Shown: positions 14,403 to 23,801, numbered from the stretch's first letter. The stretch: 64,000 bases of DNA from Actinoplanes oryzae (GCF_030757795.1 NZ_JAUQWH010000017.1:1-64000); one strand, 5' to 3'. Program-made: numbers and translations. The notes: generated from the sequence alone by a model not told the origin.

Positions 14403-15770
14403 GTGACCGTGGACAGCTATGACGTCATCGCGCCGGCGACGGGTGCGGTGCTGACGACCGTACCGATGAACGGGGTCGAGGAGACCGACGCGGCGATCGC
14501 CGCGGCGGAGAGGGCCTTCCCCGGCTGGCGGGCGGTGGCGCCGGGGGACCGGGCCCGGTTGCTGCGCCGGTTCGCGGCGGTCGTCGACGCGCACCTGGAG
14601 GAGCTCGCGCAGCTGGAGGTACGCAACTCCGGTCACACGATCGGCAACGCGCGCTGGGAGGCGGGCAACGTCCGCGACGTGCTCGACTACTACGCGGGCG
14701 CGCCGGAGCGGCTGTCCGGGCGGCAGATCCCGGTCGCGGGCGGGCTGGACGTGACGTTCCACGAGCCGCTCGGGGTGGTCGGGATCATCGTGCCGTGGAA
14801 CTTCCCGATGCCGATCGCCGGCTGGGGGTTCGCCCCGGCGCTCGCGGCCGGCAACACGGTGGTGCTCAAGCCCGCCGAGCTGACCCCGCTGACCGCCGTA
14901 CGGCTGGCCGAGCTGGCCCTGGAGGCGGGGCTGCCGGAGGGCGTGTTCACGGTGCTGCCCGGGCGGGGTGACGTGGTCGGGCAGCGCTTCGTGACGCATC
15001 CCGGCGTACGCAAGGTGTGCTTCACGGGGTCCACCGCCGTGGGCAAGTCGATCATGGCGGGCTGCGCCGAGCGGGTGAAGCGCGTGACCCTGGAGCTCGG
15101 CGGCAAGAGCGCCAACATCGTCTTCGCCGACGCCGACCTGGAGAAGGCCGCGGCGGCAGCGCCCGGCGGGGTGTTCGACAACGCGGGCCAGGACTGCTGC
15201 GCGCGCTCGCGGCTGCTGGTGCAGGACTCCGTGTACGACAAGTTCCTCGAGCTGCTCGAGCCGGCCGTCAAGGCGTTCCGCGTCGAGGACCCGGCGCTCG
15301 AGACCGCGCAGATGGGCCCGCTGATCTCGGCCGCGCAGCGCAGCCGGGTCGAGTCCTACACGAGCGCGGCCGACGTCGCCTTCGCCGGCAGCGCACCGGA
15401 CGGGGACGGCTGGTGGTTCCCGCCGACCGTGCTGCTCGCCCGCGACACCGCCGACCGGCACTGGCGCGAGGAGGTGTTCGGGCCGGTGGTGTCGGTGCTG
15501 CGCTTCCGCGACGAGGCCGAGGCGGTCGCGCTGGCCAACGACACCGAGTACGGCCTGTCCGGCTCGATCTGGACCCGCGACGTCGGCCGGGCGCTCCGGG
15601 TGTCGCGCGGGGTCGACAGCGGCAACCTCAGCGTCAACTCGCACTCGTCGGTGCGCTACTGGACGCCGTTCGGCGGCATGAAGCAGTCCGGCCTCGGCCG
15701 GGAGCTCGGCCCCGACGCGGTGCTCGGCTTCACCGACGTCAAGAACGTCTTCATCTCGACAGAGGAGTAA
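14403..15770 (+). CDS. NAD(P)-dependent aldehyde dehydrogenase
   Basis: A 455-residue ALDH-fold enzyme. The coenzyme-binding VPWNFPMP segment, the general-base Glu in LELGGKSANIVF and the nucleophilic Cys in GQDCCARSR are all present, so it should be active. The start is GTG 14403, six bases after the ligase stop; the next gene starts six bases after its stop. In the pathway suggested here it would oxidise a gamma-glutamyl-amino-aldehyde to the acid, the PuuC step. Confidence 0.93.
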   Translation: MTVDSYDVIAPATGAVLTTVPMNGVEETDAAIAAAERAFPGWRAVAPGDRARLLRRFAAVVDAHLEELAQLEVRNSGHTIGNARWEAGNVRDVLDYYAGAPERLSGRQIPVAGGLDVTFHEPLGVVGIIVPWNFPMPIAGWGFAPALAAGNTVVLKPAELTPLTAVRLAELALEAGLPEGVFTVLPGRGDVVGQRFVTHPGVRKVCFTGSTAVGKSIMAGCAERVKRVTLELGGKSANIVFADADLEKAAAAAPGGVFDNAGQDCCARSRLLVQDSVYDKFLELLEPAVKAFRVEDPALETAQMGPLISAAQRSRVESYTSAADVAFAGSAPDGDGWWFPPTVLLARDTADRHWREEVFGPVVSVLRFRDEAEAVALANDTEYGLSGSIWTRDVGRALRVSRGVDSGNLSVNSHSSVRYWTPFGGMKQSGLGRELGPDAVLGFTDVKNVFISTEE

Positions 15771-15776
15771 TCGCCA

Positions 15777-16541
15777 GTGGAGCGCTTGCAGGATCGGGTC
15801 GCGGTCATCACCGGCGCCGGGAGCGGCATCGGGCTGGCCACCGCCCGCCGGTTCGCGGCGGAGGGCGCCAGGGTCGTGGCGGTCGACATCTCGGCCGACG
15901 CGGGCAAGGCGGCCGCCGACGAGGTGGGCGGCGAGTTCGTGGCGTGCGACGTCAGCGACGAGGAGCAGGTGCGCGCGCTCTTCGACGGGGTGGCTTCGCG
16001 CTACGGCCGGGTGGACATCGCCTTCAACAACGCCGGGATCTCCCCGCCCGAGGACGACTCGATCCTGACCACCGGCATCGAGGCGTGGGAGCGGGTGCTC
16101 AAGGTCAACACCACGAGCGTCTTCTTCTGCTGCAAGTACGCCATCCCGCACATGCAGCGGCAGGGCAAGGGCTCGATCATCAACACGGCGTCGTTCGTGG
16201 CGCTGCTCGGGGCGGCGACCTCGCAGATCGCCTACACGGCCAGCAAGGGCGGCGTGCTCGCCATGACCCGGGAGCTGGGCGTGCAGTTCGCCCGCGAGGG
16301 CATTCGGATCAACGCCCTGTGCCCGGGGCCGGTGGCGACGCCGCTGCTCATGGAGCTCTTCGCCAAGGACCCGGAGCGGGCGGCCCGACGCCTGGTGCAC
16401 GTGCCGATGGGCCGCTTCGCCGAGCCGGAGGAGATCGCCGCCGCGGTCGCCTTCCTCGCCAGCGACGACGCGTCGTTCATGACCGCGTCGCAATTCGTCG
16501 TCGACGGAGGTATCACCGGCGCCTATGTCACCCCTCTCTAG
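15777..16541 (+). CDS. SDR family oxidoreductase
   Basis: A 254-residue classical short-chain dehydrogenase: TGAGSGIG (NAD(P) binding, about 12-19), NNAGIS, catalytic YTASK and C-terminal PGPVATPL. An Asp in VAVDIS at the end of strand 2 favours NAD over NADP. It is the last gene of the tight permease-ligase-ALDH-SDR operon. An alcohol dehydrogenase in place of the FAD oxidase PuuB fits a substrate carrying a hydroxyl group, such as a gamma-glutamylated amino alcohol. FabG-like activity cannot be excluded by sequence alone. Confidence 0.9.
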   Translation: MERLQDRVAVITGAGSGIGLATARRFAAEGARVVAVDISADAGKAAADEVGGEFVACDVSDEEQVRALFDGVASRYGRVDIAFNNAGISPPEDDSILTTGIEAWERVLKVNTTSVFFCCKYAIPHMQRQGKGSIINTASFVALLGAATSQIAYTASKGGVLAMTRELGVQFAREGIRINALCPGPVATPLLMELFAKDPERAARRLVHVPMGRFAEPEEIAAAVAFLASDDASFMTASQFVVDGGITGAYVTPL

Positions 16542-16613
16542 GAACGTGCCACTTTCGACGGTTGCGCGAAACATGTGTTTAGCCCCCGCAGGGCGCGGGC
16601 ACCGATCTTTGCA

Positions 16614-16633
16614 CGCCCCCATGGCCGGGGGCG
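16614..16633. terminator. GC hairpin after the SDR gene
   Basis: CGCCCCC (16614-16620), loop ATGGCC, GGGGGCG (16627-16633). It has no T-run, so it is a weak or Rho-assisted terminator at the end of the permease-SDR operon. Confidence 0.4.
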
Positions 16634-16755
16634 AAGGGTCGGATCTCCGCTGGTAGACGCTTCAATCGCTGTGCCGGCGGACAGCATCGGCCAGGACGCG
16701 GCGTCAGCCTCCAGGGGCGGCGCCGCGAGCCTTGTCCGGCCCTTGGTGATCGGAT

Positions 16756-16761
16756 TAGGGT
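16756..16761 (+). promoter_or_regulatory. -10 box of the first gamma-glutamyl hydrolase gene
   Basis: TAGGGT seven bases before ATG 16769; a leaderless start is expected. Confidence 0.5.
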
Positions 16762-16768
16762 GGGCCGG

Positions 16769-17464
16769 ATGCGTCCCGTGATCGGCATCACCACCTATGT
16801 GGAGCAGGCAAGCTGGGGAGTGTGGCACGACCTGCCCACCGCCCTCCTCCCGTACGACTACGTGCAGGCCGTGACCGGCGCCGGCGGCCGCGCCGTGCTG
16901 CTCCCGCCGGACGACCTCGACGCGGACGTGCTGGACGTGCTCGACGGCCTGGTGCTCTCCGGCGGCGCCGACCTCGACCCCGCCCTGTACGGCGCCGAGC
17001 CCGAACCCCTGACCGTCATGCGGCCCGAGCGCGACGCCGCCGAGGTGCTGCTGGCCCGCACGGCGCTCGAGCGTGACCTGCCGGTCCTGGGGGTCTGCCG
17101 CGGCATGCAGCTCCTCGCCGTCGGGGCGGGCGGCCGGCTGCACCAGCACCTGCCGGACACGCTCGGCCACGAGAGCCACCGGCCGGCCCCCGGCGTGTAC
17201 GGCGAGCAGGAGGTCACCTTCGTCCCGGGCAGCCGCATCGCGGCGCTGATGGGCGACGACCGGAGGGTGCACTGCTACCACCATCAGGGCGTGGCCGACG
17301 CGGGCTCGCTGACCGTGACCGGCCGGACACCCGACGGGCTGCCCGAGGCCGTCGAAGATCCGCGCAAGGCGTTTGCCCTTGGCGTCCAGTGGCACCCTGA
17401 AGTGGTACGCGACAAACGCATCTTCGGCGCCCTGGTCGCCGCGGCGGGCCACTCCAGCGGGTGA
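16769..17464 (+). CDS. Gamma-glutamyl hydrolase, PuuD-like class I amidotransferase
   Basis: A 231-residue C26/class I glutamine amidotransferase-like hydrolase. Nucleophile Cys in LGVCRGMQ (about 111) and the His-x-Glu pair in QWHPEV complete the triad; SGGADLDPALYG is the family's substrate-loop motif. Such enzymes cleave the gamma-glutamyl bond of gamma-glutamyl-GABA or related compounds, returning glutamate. Start ATG 16769 gives the conserved RPVIGITTY beginning and follows a -10 box directly. It sits between the ligase/ALDH/SDR operon and a second copy of itself, so it probably completes that pathway. Confidence 0.9.
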   Translation: MRPVIGITTYVEQASWGVWHDLPTALLPYDYVQAVTGAGGRAVLLPPDDLDADVLDVLDGLVLSGGADLDPALYGAEPEPLTVMRPERDAAEVLLARTALERDLPVLGVCRGMQLLAVGAGGRLHQHLPDTLGHESHRPAPGVYGEQEVTFVPGSRIAALMGDDRRVHCYHHQGVADAGSLTVTGRTPDGLPEAVEDPRKAFALGVQWHPEVVRDKRIFGALVAAAGHSSG

Positions 17465-17655
17465 ACCGCCCGGGATCGGGGACTATCGGGCGGCTTCTGC
17501 CGCTTTTTCCGTATAGAAGCGCGACGAAGCGCCACCACCCCCCGCCGCATCGGATCCCCGGCCGTCCCCCGGCCCGGGGCCGGGAGCCGTCCGTCCTCAG
17601 AACCCGGGCGGCCCGGCCGATGACGGAGATTTGGACGAAGGAGGACCGCGATCCC

Positions 17656-18417
17656 ATGCGCAGGCCTTTGATCGGACTGACCGCGTACGCGCAGCAGGTC
17701 CAGTACAACGGCACCGACCTGATGGCGGGCATGCTGCCCATGTCCTACGTCAAGGCCGTGCACGCCACCGGCGGACGCGCCGTGCTCATCACCCCCGACG
17801 ACCCGGGCACCGACGTGATCGAGTCCCTCGACGGCATGGTCTTCGCCGGCGGGGGCGACATGGACCCCGCCCTGTGGGGCGCCGAGCCGCACCCGGCGAC
17901 CGAGGTCGACGCCGTGCGCGACACCTCCGAGCTCATGCTCATGCGCGCCGCCCTCGACGCCGACCTGCCCGTGCTCGGCGTCTGCCGGGGCATGCAGGTG
18001 ATGGCCGTCGCCACCGGTGGCTCGCTGCACCAGCACCTGCCCGACCTCGTCGGCCACGAGCGCCACCGGGCCGCGGCGGGCACCGACCCGCTCGCCGCCG
18101 GCGCCGACGACTTCGGCCGCCACGACGTGGAGCTCCAGCGGAACTCGCGGGCCGCGGCCCTGCTCGGCGACCGGCTGACCGTCAACTCGTTCCACCACCA
18201 GGCCGTCGACGACCCGGGCGCCTTCACGATCAGCGGCTGGTGTCCCGACGACCGGGTGACCGAGATCCTCGAGGGCCGTGACCACGCCTTCGCCCTCGGC
18301 GTCCAGTGGCACCCCGAGCGCACCGGCGACCTCCGGGTCTTCGCCGCCCTCGTCCAAGCCGCCGCCAAGCGCTCCGGCCTCGCCCACACCCCCACCGCGG
18401 ACCCGCTCGCCGCGTAG
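17656..18417 (+). CDS. Second PuuD-like gamma-glutamyl hydrolase (tandem paralogue)
   Basis: A 253-residue paralogue of the preceding gene, with identical catalytic motifs (LGVCRGMQ, QWHPER, AGGGDMDPALWG) but an insertion of about 15 residues after HERHRAAAG and a longer tail. ATG 17656 gives the conserved RPLIGLTAY start and has a strong AAGGAGGA site eleven bases upstream; an in-frame ATG at 17620 is possible. The two hydrolases probably differ in substrate or regulation: the first looks leaderless, this one has a leader. Both look catalytically competent. Confidence 0.88.
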   Translation: MRRPLIGLTAYAQQVQYNGTDLMAGMLPMSYVKAVHATGGRAVLITPDDPGTDVIESLDGMVFAGGGDMDPALWGAEPHPATEVDAVRDTSELMLMRAALDADLPVLGVCRGMQVMAVATGGSLHQHLPDLVGHERHRAAAGTDPLAAGADDFGRHDVELQRNSRAAALLGDRLTVNSFHHQAVDDPGAFTISGWCPDDRVTEILEGRDHAFALGVQWHPERTGDLRVFAALVQAAAKRSGLAHTPTADPLAA

Positions 18418-18455
18418 GGCCCCTGGGCCGGGGTTGCCCCGCGCCGCCGACTGGC

Positions 18456-18496
18456 TACGGTTAGCGTGCTGAAGCACACAGGACCAGCCCAGGAGG
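18456..18496 (+). promoter_or_regulatory. -10 box and ribosome site that decide the kinase start
   Basis: TACGGT (18456-18461) would start transcription near 18468, after the GTG at 18466. A full AGGAGG (18491-18496) lies five bases before TTG 18502, which is therefore the better start. Confidence 0.5.
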
Positions 18497-18501
18497 TTGC
18501 G

Positions 18502-21500
18502 TTGGGCGGCGCCCTTCCGGAGCAGCTGCGGACGGCGTTCGAGCGCGGCGGTGAGATGGGCCGCCGCATGCTCGAGCTCGACTGGGCGGCCTCCCCGCTC
18601 GGCGACCCGGCCGGGTGGCCGCCGGAGCTGATCAGCGCCGTGGCGACGATGCTCGCGTCCAAGGCCCAGATCGTCGTCTTCTGGGGGCCCGACTACGTCG
18701 CCCTCTACAACGACGCCTACATCGAGACCATGGGCACCAAGCACCCGCAGCACCTGGGCCGCCCGGGCCGGGAGCTGTGGGCCGAGACGTGGGAGCTGCT
18801 CGAGGACCTGTTCGACGGCGTGGTCCGCGACGACGAGGCATTCTGGGCCGCCGAGCACCCGTTCCTGCTGGAACGGCACGGGTTCCTGGAGGAGACCTAC
18901 TTCGACATCTCGTACGACCCGATCCGGCTCGCGGACGGCTCGGTCGGCGGGGTGTTCTGCATCGTCAGCGACAAGACGAGCCGGGTCCTCGCGGACCGGC
19001 GGGTGCGCACGCTGAGCCGGCTCGGGTCGGGCCTGTCCGGCGCGGACGGCCGGACCGGGTTCGGGGCGCGGGTGGCCGGGCTGCTCGGGGAGAACCCGCA
19101 GGACGTGCCGTTCGCGGCGCTCTACCTGGACGACCCGGCGAGCGGCGACGGGCCGGCCCTGGCCGGGGTGTGCGGGTCCACCGCCGCGCAGTGCCGGCCG
19201 TTCACCGGGGAGCTGCGGCGTACGGTCGACGCGGTCATGCGCTCCGGCGAGCTGCGCACGATCCCGCTCGCCCGGGTGACCTCCGGGCCGGTGGCGGCGG
19301 CCGAGGCCCTGGTGCTGCCGGTGGGCTCCGGGACGGCGAACGTCGGCGCGCTGGTGGTGGCGATCAGCCCGCGGCTGTCCCTCGACGACGGCTACCGGGA
19401 CTTCCTGCGGCTCGCCACGTCGCAGATCTCGCAGGCGGTGGCCAACGCCCGCGCGTACGAGCAGGAGCGCCGGCGGGCCGCGGAGCTGGCGGCGCTGGAC
19501 GCGGCGAAGACCAACTTCTTCTCGAACGTGAGCCACGAGTTCCGTACCCCGCTGACCTTGATCCTCGGCCCGCTGGAGGAGCTGCTCGAGTCGCCGGGGC
19601 TGAGCGACGACGTCCAGGAGCGGCTGCTGCCCATGCACCGCAACGGTCTGCGCCTGCTCAAGCTGGTCAACACCGTGCTGGACTTCTCGCGGCTGGAGTC
19701 GGGCCGGCTGCGCGCCGCCTACCGGCCGACCGACCTCGCCGACTACACCGCGCGGCTGGCCGGCACCTTCCGGTCCGCGACCGAGCGGGCCGGGCTGGCG
19801 CTGGAGGTGCAGACGCCGCCGCTGTCCGCGCCCGTGCACGTCGACCGGGAGATGTGGGAGAAGATCGTCTTCAACCTGCTCTCCAACGCCGTGAAGTTCA
19901 CGCCGGCCGGCGGGATCACCGTGCGGCTCGGCGAGCGGCACGGCTCGGCGGTGCTGGAGGTGCAGGACACCGGCGTCGGCGTCGCCGCCGACGAGCAGCG
20001 GTTGCTCTTCGACCGCTTCCACCGGGTCACCGGTGCCTGGTCGCGCAGCCACGAGGGTACGGGCATCGGCCTCGCCCTGGTCCGTGAGCTGGCCGAGCTG
20101 CACGGCGGCACCGCCTCCGCGGCGAGCGAGCCCGGCCGGGGCAGCACCTTCACGGTGACCGTCCCCCTGGGCACCGCGCACCTGCCCGGCGACCGCATCG
20201 TGGCGGACGCCGTGGTGGCCCTCCCCGACGACCAGGCCCGCCTCTACGTGGAGGAGGCGCACTGGTGGCTCGGCGACGTCACGCCCGAGCCGGCGGGCGG
20301 CGCCGACGAGCCCGGTCAGGTGCGCCAGGGCCGCCGGGGCCGGGTGCTGCTCGCCGACGACAACGCCGACCTGCGCGACCACGTGTCCCGGCTGCTGCGC
20401 CCGCACTTCGACGTCGTCGCCGCGGCCGACGGGCAGGAGGCGCTCGACCGGGCGCGCCGCGAGCAGTTCGACCTGGTGCTGACCGATGTCATGATGCCGC
20501 GGCTGGACGGCTTCGGGCTGATCCGGGCGTTGCGGGCGGACGAGCGTACGCGGGACCTGCCGATCCTGGTGTTGTCCGCCCGGGCCGGCGAGGAGTCCTC
20601 GGTCGAGGGACTGTCGGTCGGGGCCGACGACTATCTCGTCAAGCCCTTCTCCGCGCGGGACCTGACGGCCCGGGTCCGCGCGAACCTCGAGCTCGGGCAG
20701 CTGCGCCGGCAGATCATCAGCCGCCTGCGCGGGCTGGTCGACGCCGCGGCCGCCGTCAACACGGTACGCACGACAGCCCAGGTGCTCGACGTGGCCGCCC
20801 GGCACGTGCGCGCGATGACGTCCGCCGGCCGGGTGATCGTGACCGCCCCGGGCGCCCGCGCCGAGGCGGACGGCGGGGCCCCGGTGGACGTACCCCCGGA
20901 TGCGGTGTTGCCGTTGCCCGGCACCTCGGGGGAGCGGCTCGGGGAGCTCAGCGTCTGGTCCGGTCCCGACGGCGCGGCGGAGCCCGCGGTGCTGACCCAG
21001 CTGGCCCGCCTGATCGGGCTGCGGCTGGAGAACGCCCGGCTCTACGAGGCCGAGCACCGCATCGCCAGCACCCTCCAGCACAGCCTGCTGCCGCAGTCGC
21101 TGCCCCGGGTGCCCGGTGCCATCGTCGCCAGCCGCTACCTGCCGGGCAGCGCCGAGGCCGAGGTCGGCGGCGACTGGTACGACGTCATCACCGCCCCGGA
21201 CGACCAGCTCTTCCTGGTCATCGGCGACGTGGTGGGCAAGGGCGTGCAGGCGGCGGCCGGGATGGGGCAGCTGCGCAACGCGCTCCGGGCGTACATCCTG
21301 GAGGGCTTCGACCCCGGCGAGGCCCTGACCCGCCTCAACCGGCTGGTCGACAACCTGGGCCGGCGGCAGTTCGCCACCGTGGTGTGCGTGCGCTTCGACC
21401 CGCGGACCCGCGAGCTGAAGTTCTCCTCCGCGGGGCACCCCTCGCCGATCGTGGCGGCGAACGGCGACACCGGCTTCCTCTACGAGGCGGCGCTGGGGCC

Positions 21501-22134
21501 GCCGATCGGTGCGCTGGGCGACTCGCGCTACCCGACGCGCGGCACGCGGCTGGTGCCGGGCAGCCGGCTGCTGCTCTACACCGACGGGCTGGTGGAGGAC
21601 CGGCGGCAGGGCATCGACATCGGCCTCGGCGACGTGCGCGCCGACCTGGCCAAGCCCGCCGACCACGTCGAGGACCTGCTGGACACGCTGCTCGCCAAGG
21701 CGGCCCCGAGGCCCCGGCGCGACGACATCGCGCTGCTGGCGCTGCAGGCCACCGAGCCGCGCGAGTTCCGGCTGCGGCTGCCCGCGGACCCGACCCGGCT
21801 GAGCGTGCTGCGCCGCCGGCTGGAGGACTTCCTCACCGCCGCCGACGTGCCCGAGAACGACATCTTCGACCTCATGGTGGCGGTCTCCGAGGCGGCCGCG
21901 AACGCCATCGAGCACCCGATCGCCCCGGCCGAGCCGATGATCACGGTGGAGGTGTCGCTCGACGAGGACGAGGTGACCGCGACCGTCCGGGACACCGGCA
22001 GCTGGCGCCCGGCGACCGGGCCGGGCTTCCGCGGGCGGGGGCTGGCGCTGATCGGGGCGCTGTCGGACCTGGAGGTCGTCCGCTCCGAGCACGGCACCTC
22101 GGTGACCCTGCGCCGGCGCCTCAGCCGGTCGTGA
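18502..22134 (+). CDS. Hybrid histidine kinase-receiver-PP2C phosphatase-anti-sigma ATPase
   Basis: One 1210-residue soluble protein holding a whole signalling chain. In order: PAS-like sensor (about 20-150, with SPLGDPAGWP and YNDAYIE); GAF-like region (170-310); HisKA with phospho-His about 345 in SHEFRTP; HATPase (about 440-560, GTGIGLALV); receiver with Asp about 662 in TDVMMPRLDG and Lys in LVKPFS; second GAF-like stretch; SpoIIE/PP2C phosphatase (about 860-1085; GGDWYD, IGDVVGKG, SAGHPSP, YTDGLVE, RDDIALL); RsbW-like ATPase (1095-1210; SEAAANAIEH, GRGLALI). No transmembrane helix. It should sense, phosphorelay, dephosphorylate a STAS protein and perhaps bind a sigma factor. Start TTG 18502 was chosen for its AGGAGG; GTG 18466 is the alternative. 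Confidence 0.88.
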   Translation: MGGALPEQLRTAFERGGEMGRRMLELDWAASPLGDPAGWPPELISAVATMLASKAQIVVFWGPDYVALYNDAYIETMGTKHPQHLGRPGRELWAETWELLEDLFDGVVRDDEAFWAAEHPFLLERHGFLEETYFDISYDPIRLADGSVGGVFCIVSDKTSRVLADRRVRTLSRLGSGLSGADGRTGFGARVAGLLGENPQDVPFAALYLDDPASGDGPALAGVCGSTAAQCRPFTGELRRTVDAVMRSGELRTIPLARVTSGPVAAAEALVLPVGSGTANVGALVVAISPRLSLDDGYRDFLRLATSQISQAVANARAYEQERRRAAELAALDAAKTNFFSNVSHEFRTPLTLILGPLEELLESPGLSDDVQERLLPMHRNGLRLLKLVNTVLDFSRLESGRLRAAYRPTDLADYTARLAGTFRSATERAGLALEVQTPPLSAPVHVDREMWEKIVFNLLSNAVKFTPAGGITVRLGERHGSAVLEVQDTGVGVAADEQRLLFDRFHRVTGAWSRSHEGTGIGLALVRELAELHGGTASAASEPGRGSTFTVTVPLGTAHLPGDRIVADAVVALPDDQARLYVEEAHWWLGDVTPEPAGGADEPGQVRQGRRGRVLLADDNADLRDHVSRLLRPHFDVVAAADGQEALDRARREQFDLVLTDVMMPRLDGFGLIRALRADERTRDLPILVLSARAGEESSVEGLSVGADDYLVKPFSARDLTARVRANLELGQLRRQIISRLRGLVDAAAAVNTVRTTAQVLDVAARHVRAMTSAGRVIVTAPGARAEADGGAPVDVPPDAVLPLPGTSGERLGELSVWSGPDGAAEPAVLTQLARLIGLRLENARLYEAEHRIASTLQHSLLPQSLPRVPGAIVASRYLPGSAEAEVGGDWYDVITAPDDQLFLVIGDVVGKGVQAAAGMGQLRNALRAYILEGFDPGEALTRLNRLVDNLGRRQFATVVCVRFDPRTRELKFSSAGHPSPIVAANGDTGFLYEAALGPPIGALGDSRYPTRGTRLVPGSRLLLYTDGLVEDRRQGIDIGLGDVRADLAKPADHVEDLLDTLLAKAAPRPRRDDIALLALQATEPREFRLRLPADPTRLSVLRRRLEDFLTAADVPENDIFDLMVAVSEAAANAIEHPIAPAEPMITVEVSLDEDEVTATVRDTGSWRPATGPGFRGRGLALIGALSDLEVVRSEHGTSVTLRRRLSRS

Positions 22135-22435
22135 GCCAGGGCTGGGTGCTCAGGCCGGAGATGTCGAGGACGCGGCGGACCTGCGGGGAGGGGACCACGG
22201 TCAGCGCGCCGGGGAAGCGCTCGGCGAGGCGGATCAGCGCATGGATCGCCGCCGAGTCGAAGAAGGTGACCGCGCGCAGGTCGAGCGTCACGGCGCCCGG
22301 GCCGCCCCCGGTGGCAGCCTGGAACATGGTGTCGGCGGTCGACATGTCGACCTCGCCCGTGACCACCACGGTGAGGTGTCCGTCCGCCACCGTCGTGGTC
22401 GCCGAGAAAGGTGCCTCGGGGCCGTCTTGATCCAC
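22121..22435 (-). CDS. STAS domain anti-sigma factor antagonist
   Basis: A 104-residue single STAS domain with VVVTGEVDMSTAD and the phosphorylatable Ser in FFDSAAIHAL (about 62). Such proteins bind an RsbW-type kinase and release its sigma factor when the Ser is unphosphorylated. The start is GTG 22435. It is convergent with the giant kinase-phosphatase, and the two 3' ends overlap by 14 bp. That protein has both the PP2C phosphatase and the RsbW-like ATPase expected to act on a STAS Ser, so this is its probable substrate; the partnership is inferred from adjacency. Confidence 0.88.
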   Translation of the reverse strand: MDQDGPEAPFSATTTVADGHLTVVVTGEVDMSTADTMFQAATGGGPGAVTLDLRAVTFFDSAAIHALIRLAERFPGALTVVPSPQVRRVLDISGLSTQPWLTTG

Positions 22436-22512
22436 GCTGACACGATTACACAGGCGCCCAGGAGCGGCAACAACCGGTGTGCGGTCCCGGCCGGAGCGCC
22501 CGGGCGCGGAGC

Positions 22513-22518
22513 TAGTCT
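22513..22518 (+). promoter_or_regulatory. -10 box of the methionine aminopeptidase gene
   Basis: TAGTCT six bases before ATG 22525; leaderless start likely. Confidence 0.55.
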
Positions 22519-22524
22519 GGCGGT

Positions 22525-23382
22525 ATGACCGTTCGCGCCCCGCTGACCCCGGGAAAGGTCTCGCCCTGGCGGGCGGTGCCGCCCTCGATCGTCCGTCCCG
22601 AATACGTGGGCAAGAAGCGCCCGAAAGAGTGGCGTGGATCGCACGTGCAGACGCCGGAGACGATCGAGAAGATGCGCGTCGCGGGCCGGCTCGCCGCCCA
22701 GGCCACCCAGCTCGCCGGCGAGCACTGCAAGCCCGGCGTGACCACGGACGAGATCGACCGGGTCGTGCACGAGTTCCTGACCGACCACGGCGCCTACCCG
22801 TCGACGCTGGGTTACAAGGGCTTCCCCAAGTCGTCGTGCACGTCGCTCAACGAGGTCATCTGTCACGGCATCCCGGACAGCACGGTGCTCGAGGACGGCG
22901 ACATCATCAATGTCGACGTCACCGCGTACATCGGGGGTGTGCACGGCGACACCGACGCGACCTTCCTGGTGGGGGAGGTGAGCGAGGAGGTCCGCCTGCT
23001 CGTCGAGCGGACCCACGAGGCGATGATGCGCGGCATCCGGGCGGTGGCGCCGGGCCGGCCGATCAACGCCGTCGGCCGGGTCATCGAGGCCTACGCGAAG
23101 CGCTTCGGCTACGGCGTGGTGCGCGACTTCACCGGTCACGGCATCGGCGAGACCTTCCACAGCGGGCTCTACATCCCGCACTACGACAACCCGCGGCTCG
23201 ACACGATCATGGAGCCGGGGATGACCTTCACCATCGAGCCGATGATCACGCTCGGCACCCACGAGTGGGAGATGTGGCGCGACGGCTGGACCGTGGTCAC
23301 CAAGGACCGCAGATGGACGGCCCAGTTCGAGCACACGCTCGTGGTGACCGAGGACGGCTACGAGATCCTGACGCTGCCCTAG
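22525..23382 (+). CDS. map: Methionine aminopeptidase, type Ic
   Basis: A 285-residue enzyme that removes the initiator Met from nascent proteins at the ribosome. The metal ligands are all visible: Asp in NVDVTAYI and GDTDATF, His in GHGIGETFH, Glu in TIEPMITLG and a second Glu in AQFEHT. The N-terminal extension of about 40 residues ([13 protein letters not shown], a Pro-rich SH3-ligand-like tail) marks the type Ic form found in actinobacteria, for example M. tuberculosis MapB. Its stop overlaps the stop of the convergent ferritin-like gene by four bases. Confidence 0.96.
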   Translation: MTVRAPLTPGKVSPWRAVPPSIVRPEYVGKKRPKEWRGSHVQTPETIEKMRVAGRLAAQATQLAGEHCKPGVTTDEIDRVVHEFLTDHGAYPSTLGYKGFPKSSCTSLNEVICHGIPDSTVLEDGDIINVDVTAYIGGVHGDTDATFLVGEVSEEVRLLVERTHEAMMRGIRAVAPGRPINAVGRVIEAYAKRFGYGVVRDFTGHGIGETFHSGLYIPHYDNPRLDTIMEPGMTFTIEPMITLGTHEWEMWRDGWTVVTKDRRWTAQFEHTLVVTEDGYEILTLP

Positions 23383-23801
23383 GGACGGCCTGGCCAGGTC
23401 AGCGTGACCGGGCTCGCCTGGTCCAGCCGGCGCCAGCGGGTGGCCTGCACGGCCGCGTCGGTCAGCGCGCTCAGGGCGGTGGAGCGGTCGCCGTCCTCGG
23501 TGACGGGCAGGACGGCCCGCCACGCCTGGGCGACGCCGTCCTCGACCTGCGTGGCCAGCTTCCGGGCGCTCGCCGGGTCGGTCACCGGGAAGGGCAGCTC
23601 GTAACCGGCCGGCGCCGGCGCGGTGCTGGCCTTGAGAGCGGCCAGCTTCGCCACGAGCAGGTCGCGCCGGGCGCGGTGCTTCTCCTCGGCGGTGCGGGCC
23701 TCGGTCTGCTCGGCGTCGGCGGTCAGCTTGACGCCGAGCACTCCGTACGCGTAGATCGCCGCCTCCTCGGCCGCCAGGGCCGCCGTCAGCTCGGCGCTCA
23801 C
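23379..23801 (-). CDS. Ferritin-like DUF4439 protein
   Basis: A 140-residue all-alpha protein; helix 1 ([20 protein letters not shown]) carries the EExxxYxY pattern of DUF4439 ferritin-like proteins of actinobacteria, whose function is unknown. GTG 23801 overlaps the stop of the lipoprotein gene (GTGA), so the two are co-translated and probably work together. The pair lies divergently upstream of rimP, an arrangement also seen in mycobacteria. Metal binding is not evident, since few conserved Glu/His pairs are seen. Confidence 0.8.
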   Translation of the reverse strand: MSAELTAALAAEEAAIYAYGVLGVKLTADAEQTEARTAEEKHRARRDLLVAKLAALKASTAPAPAGYELPFPVTDPASARKLATQVEDGVAQAWRAVLPVTEDGDRSTALSALTDAAVQATRWRRLDQASPVTLTWPGRP

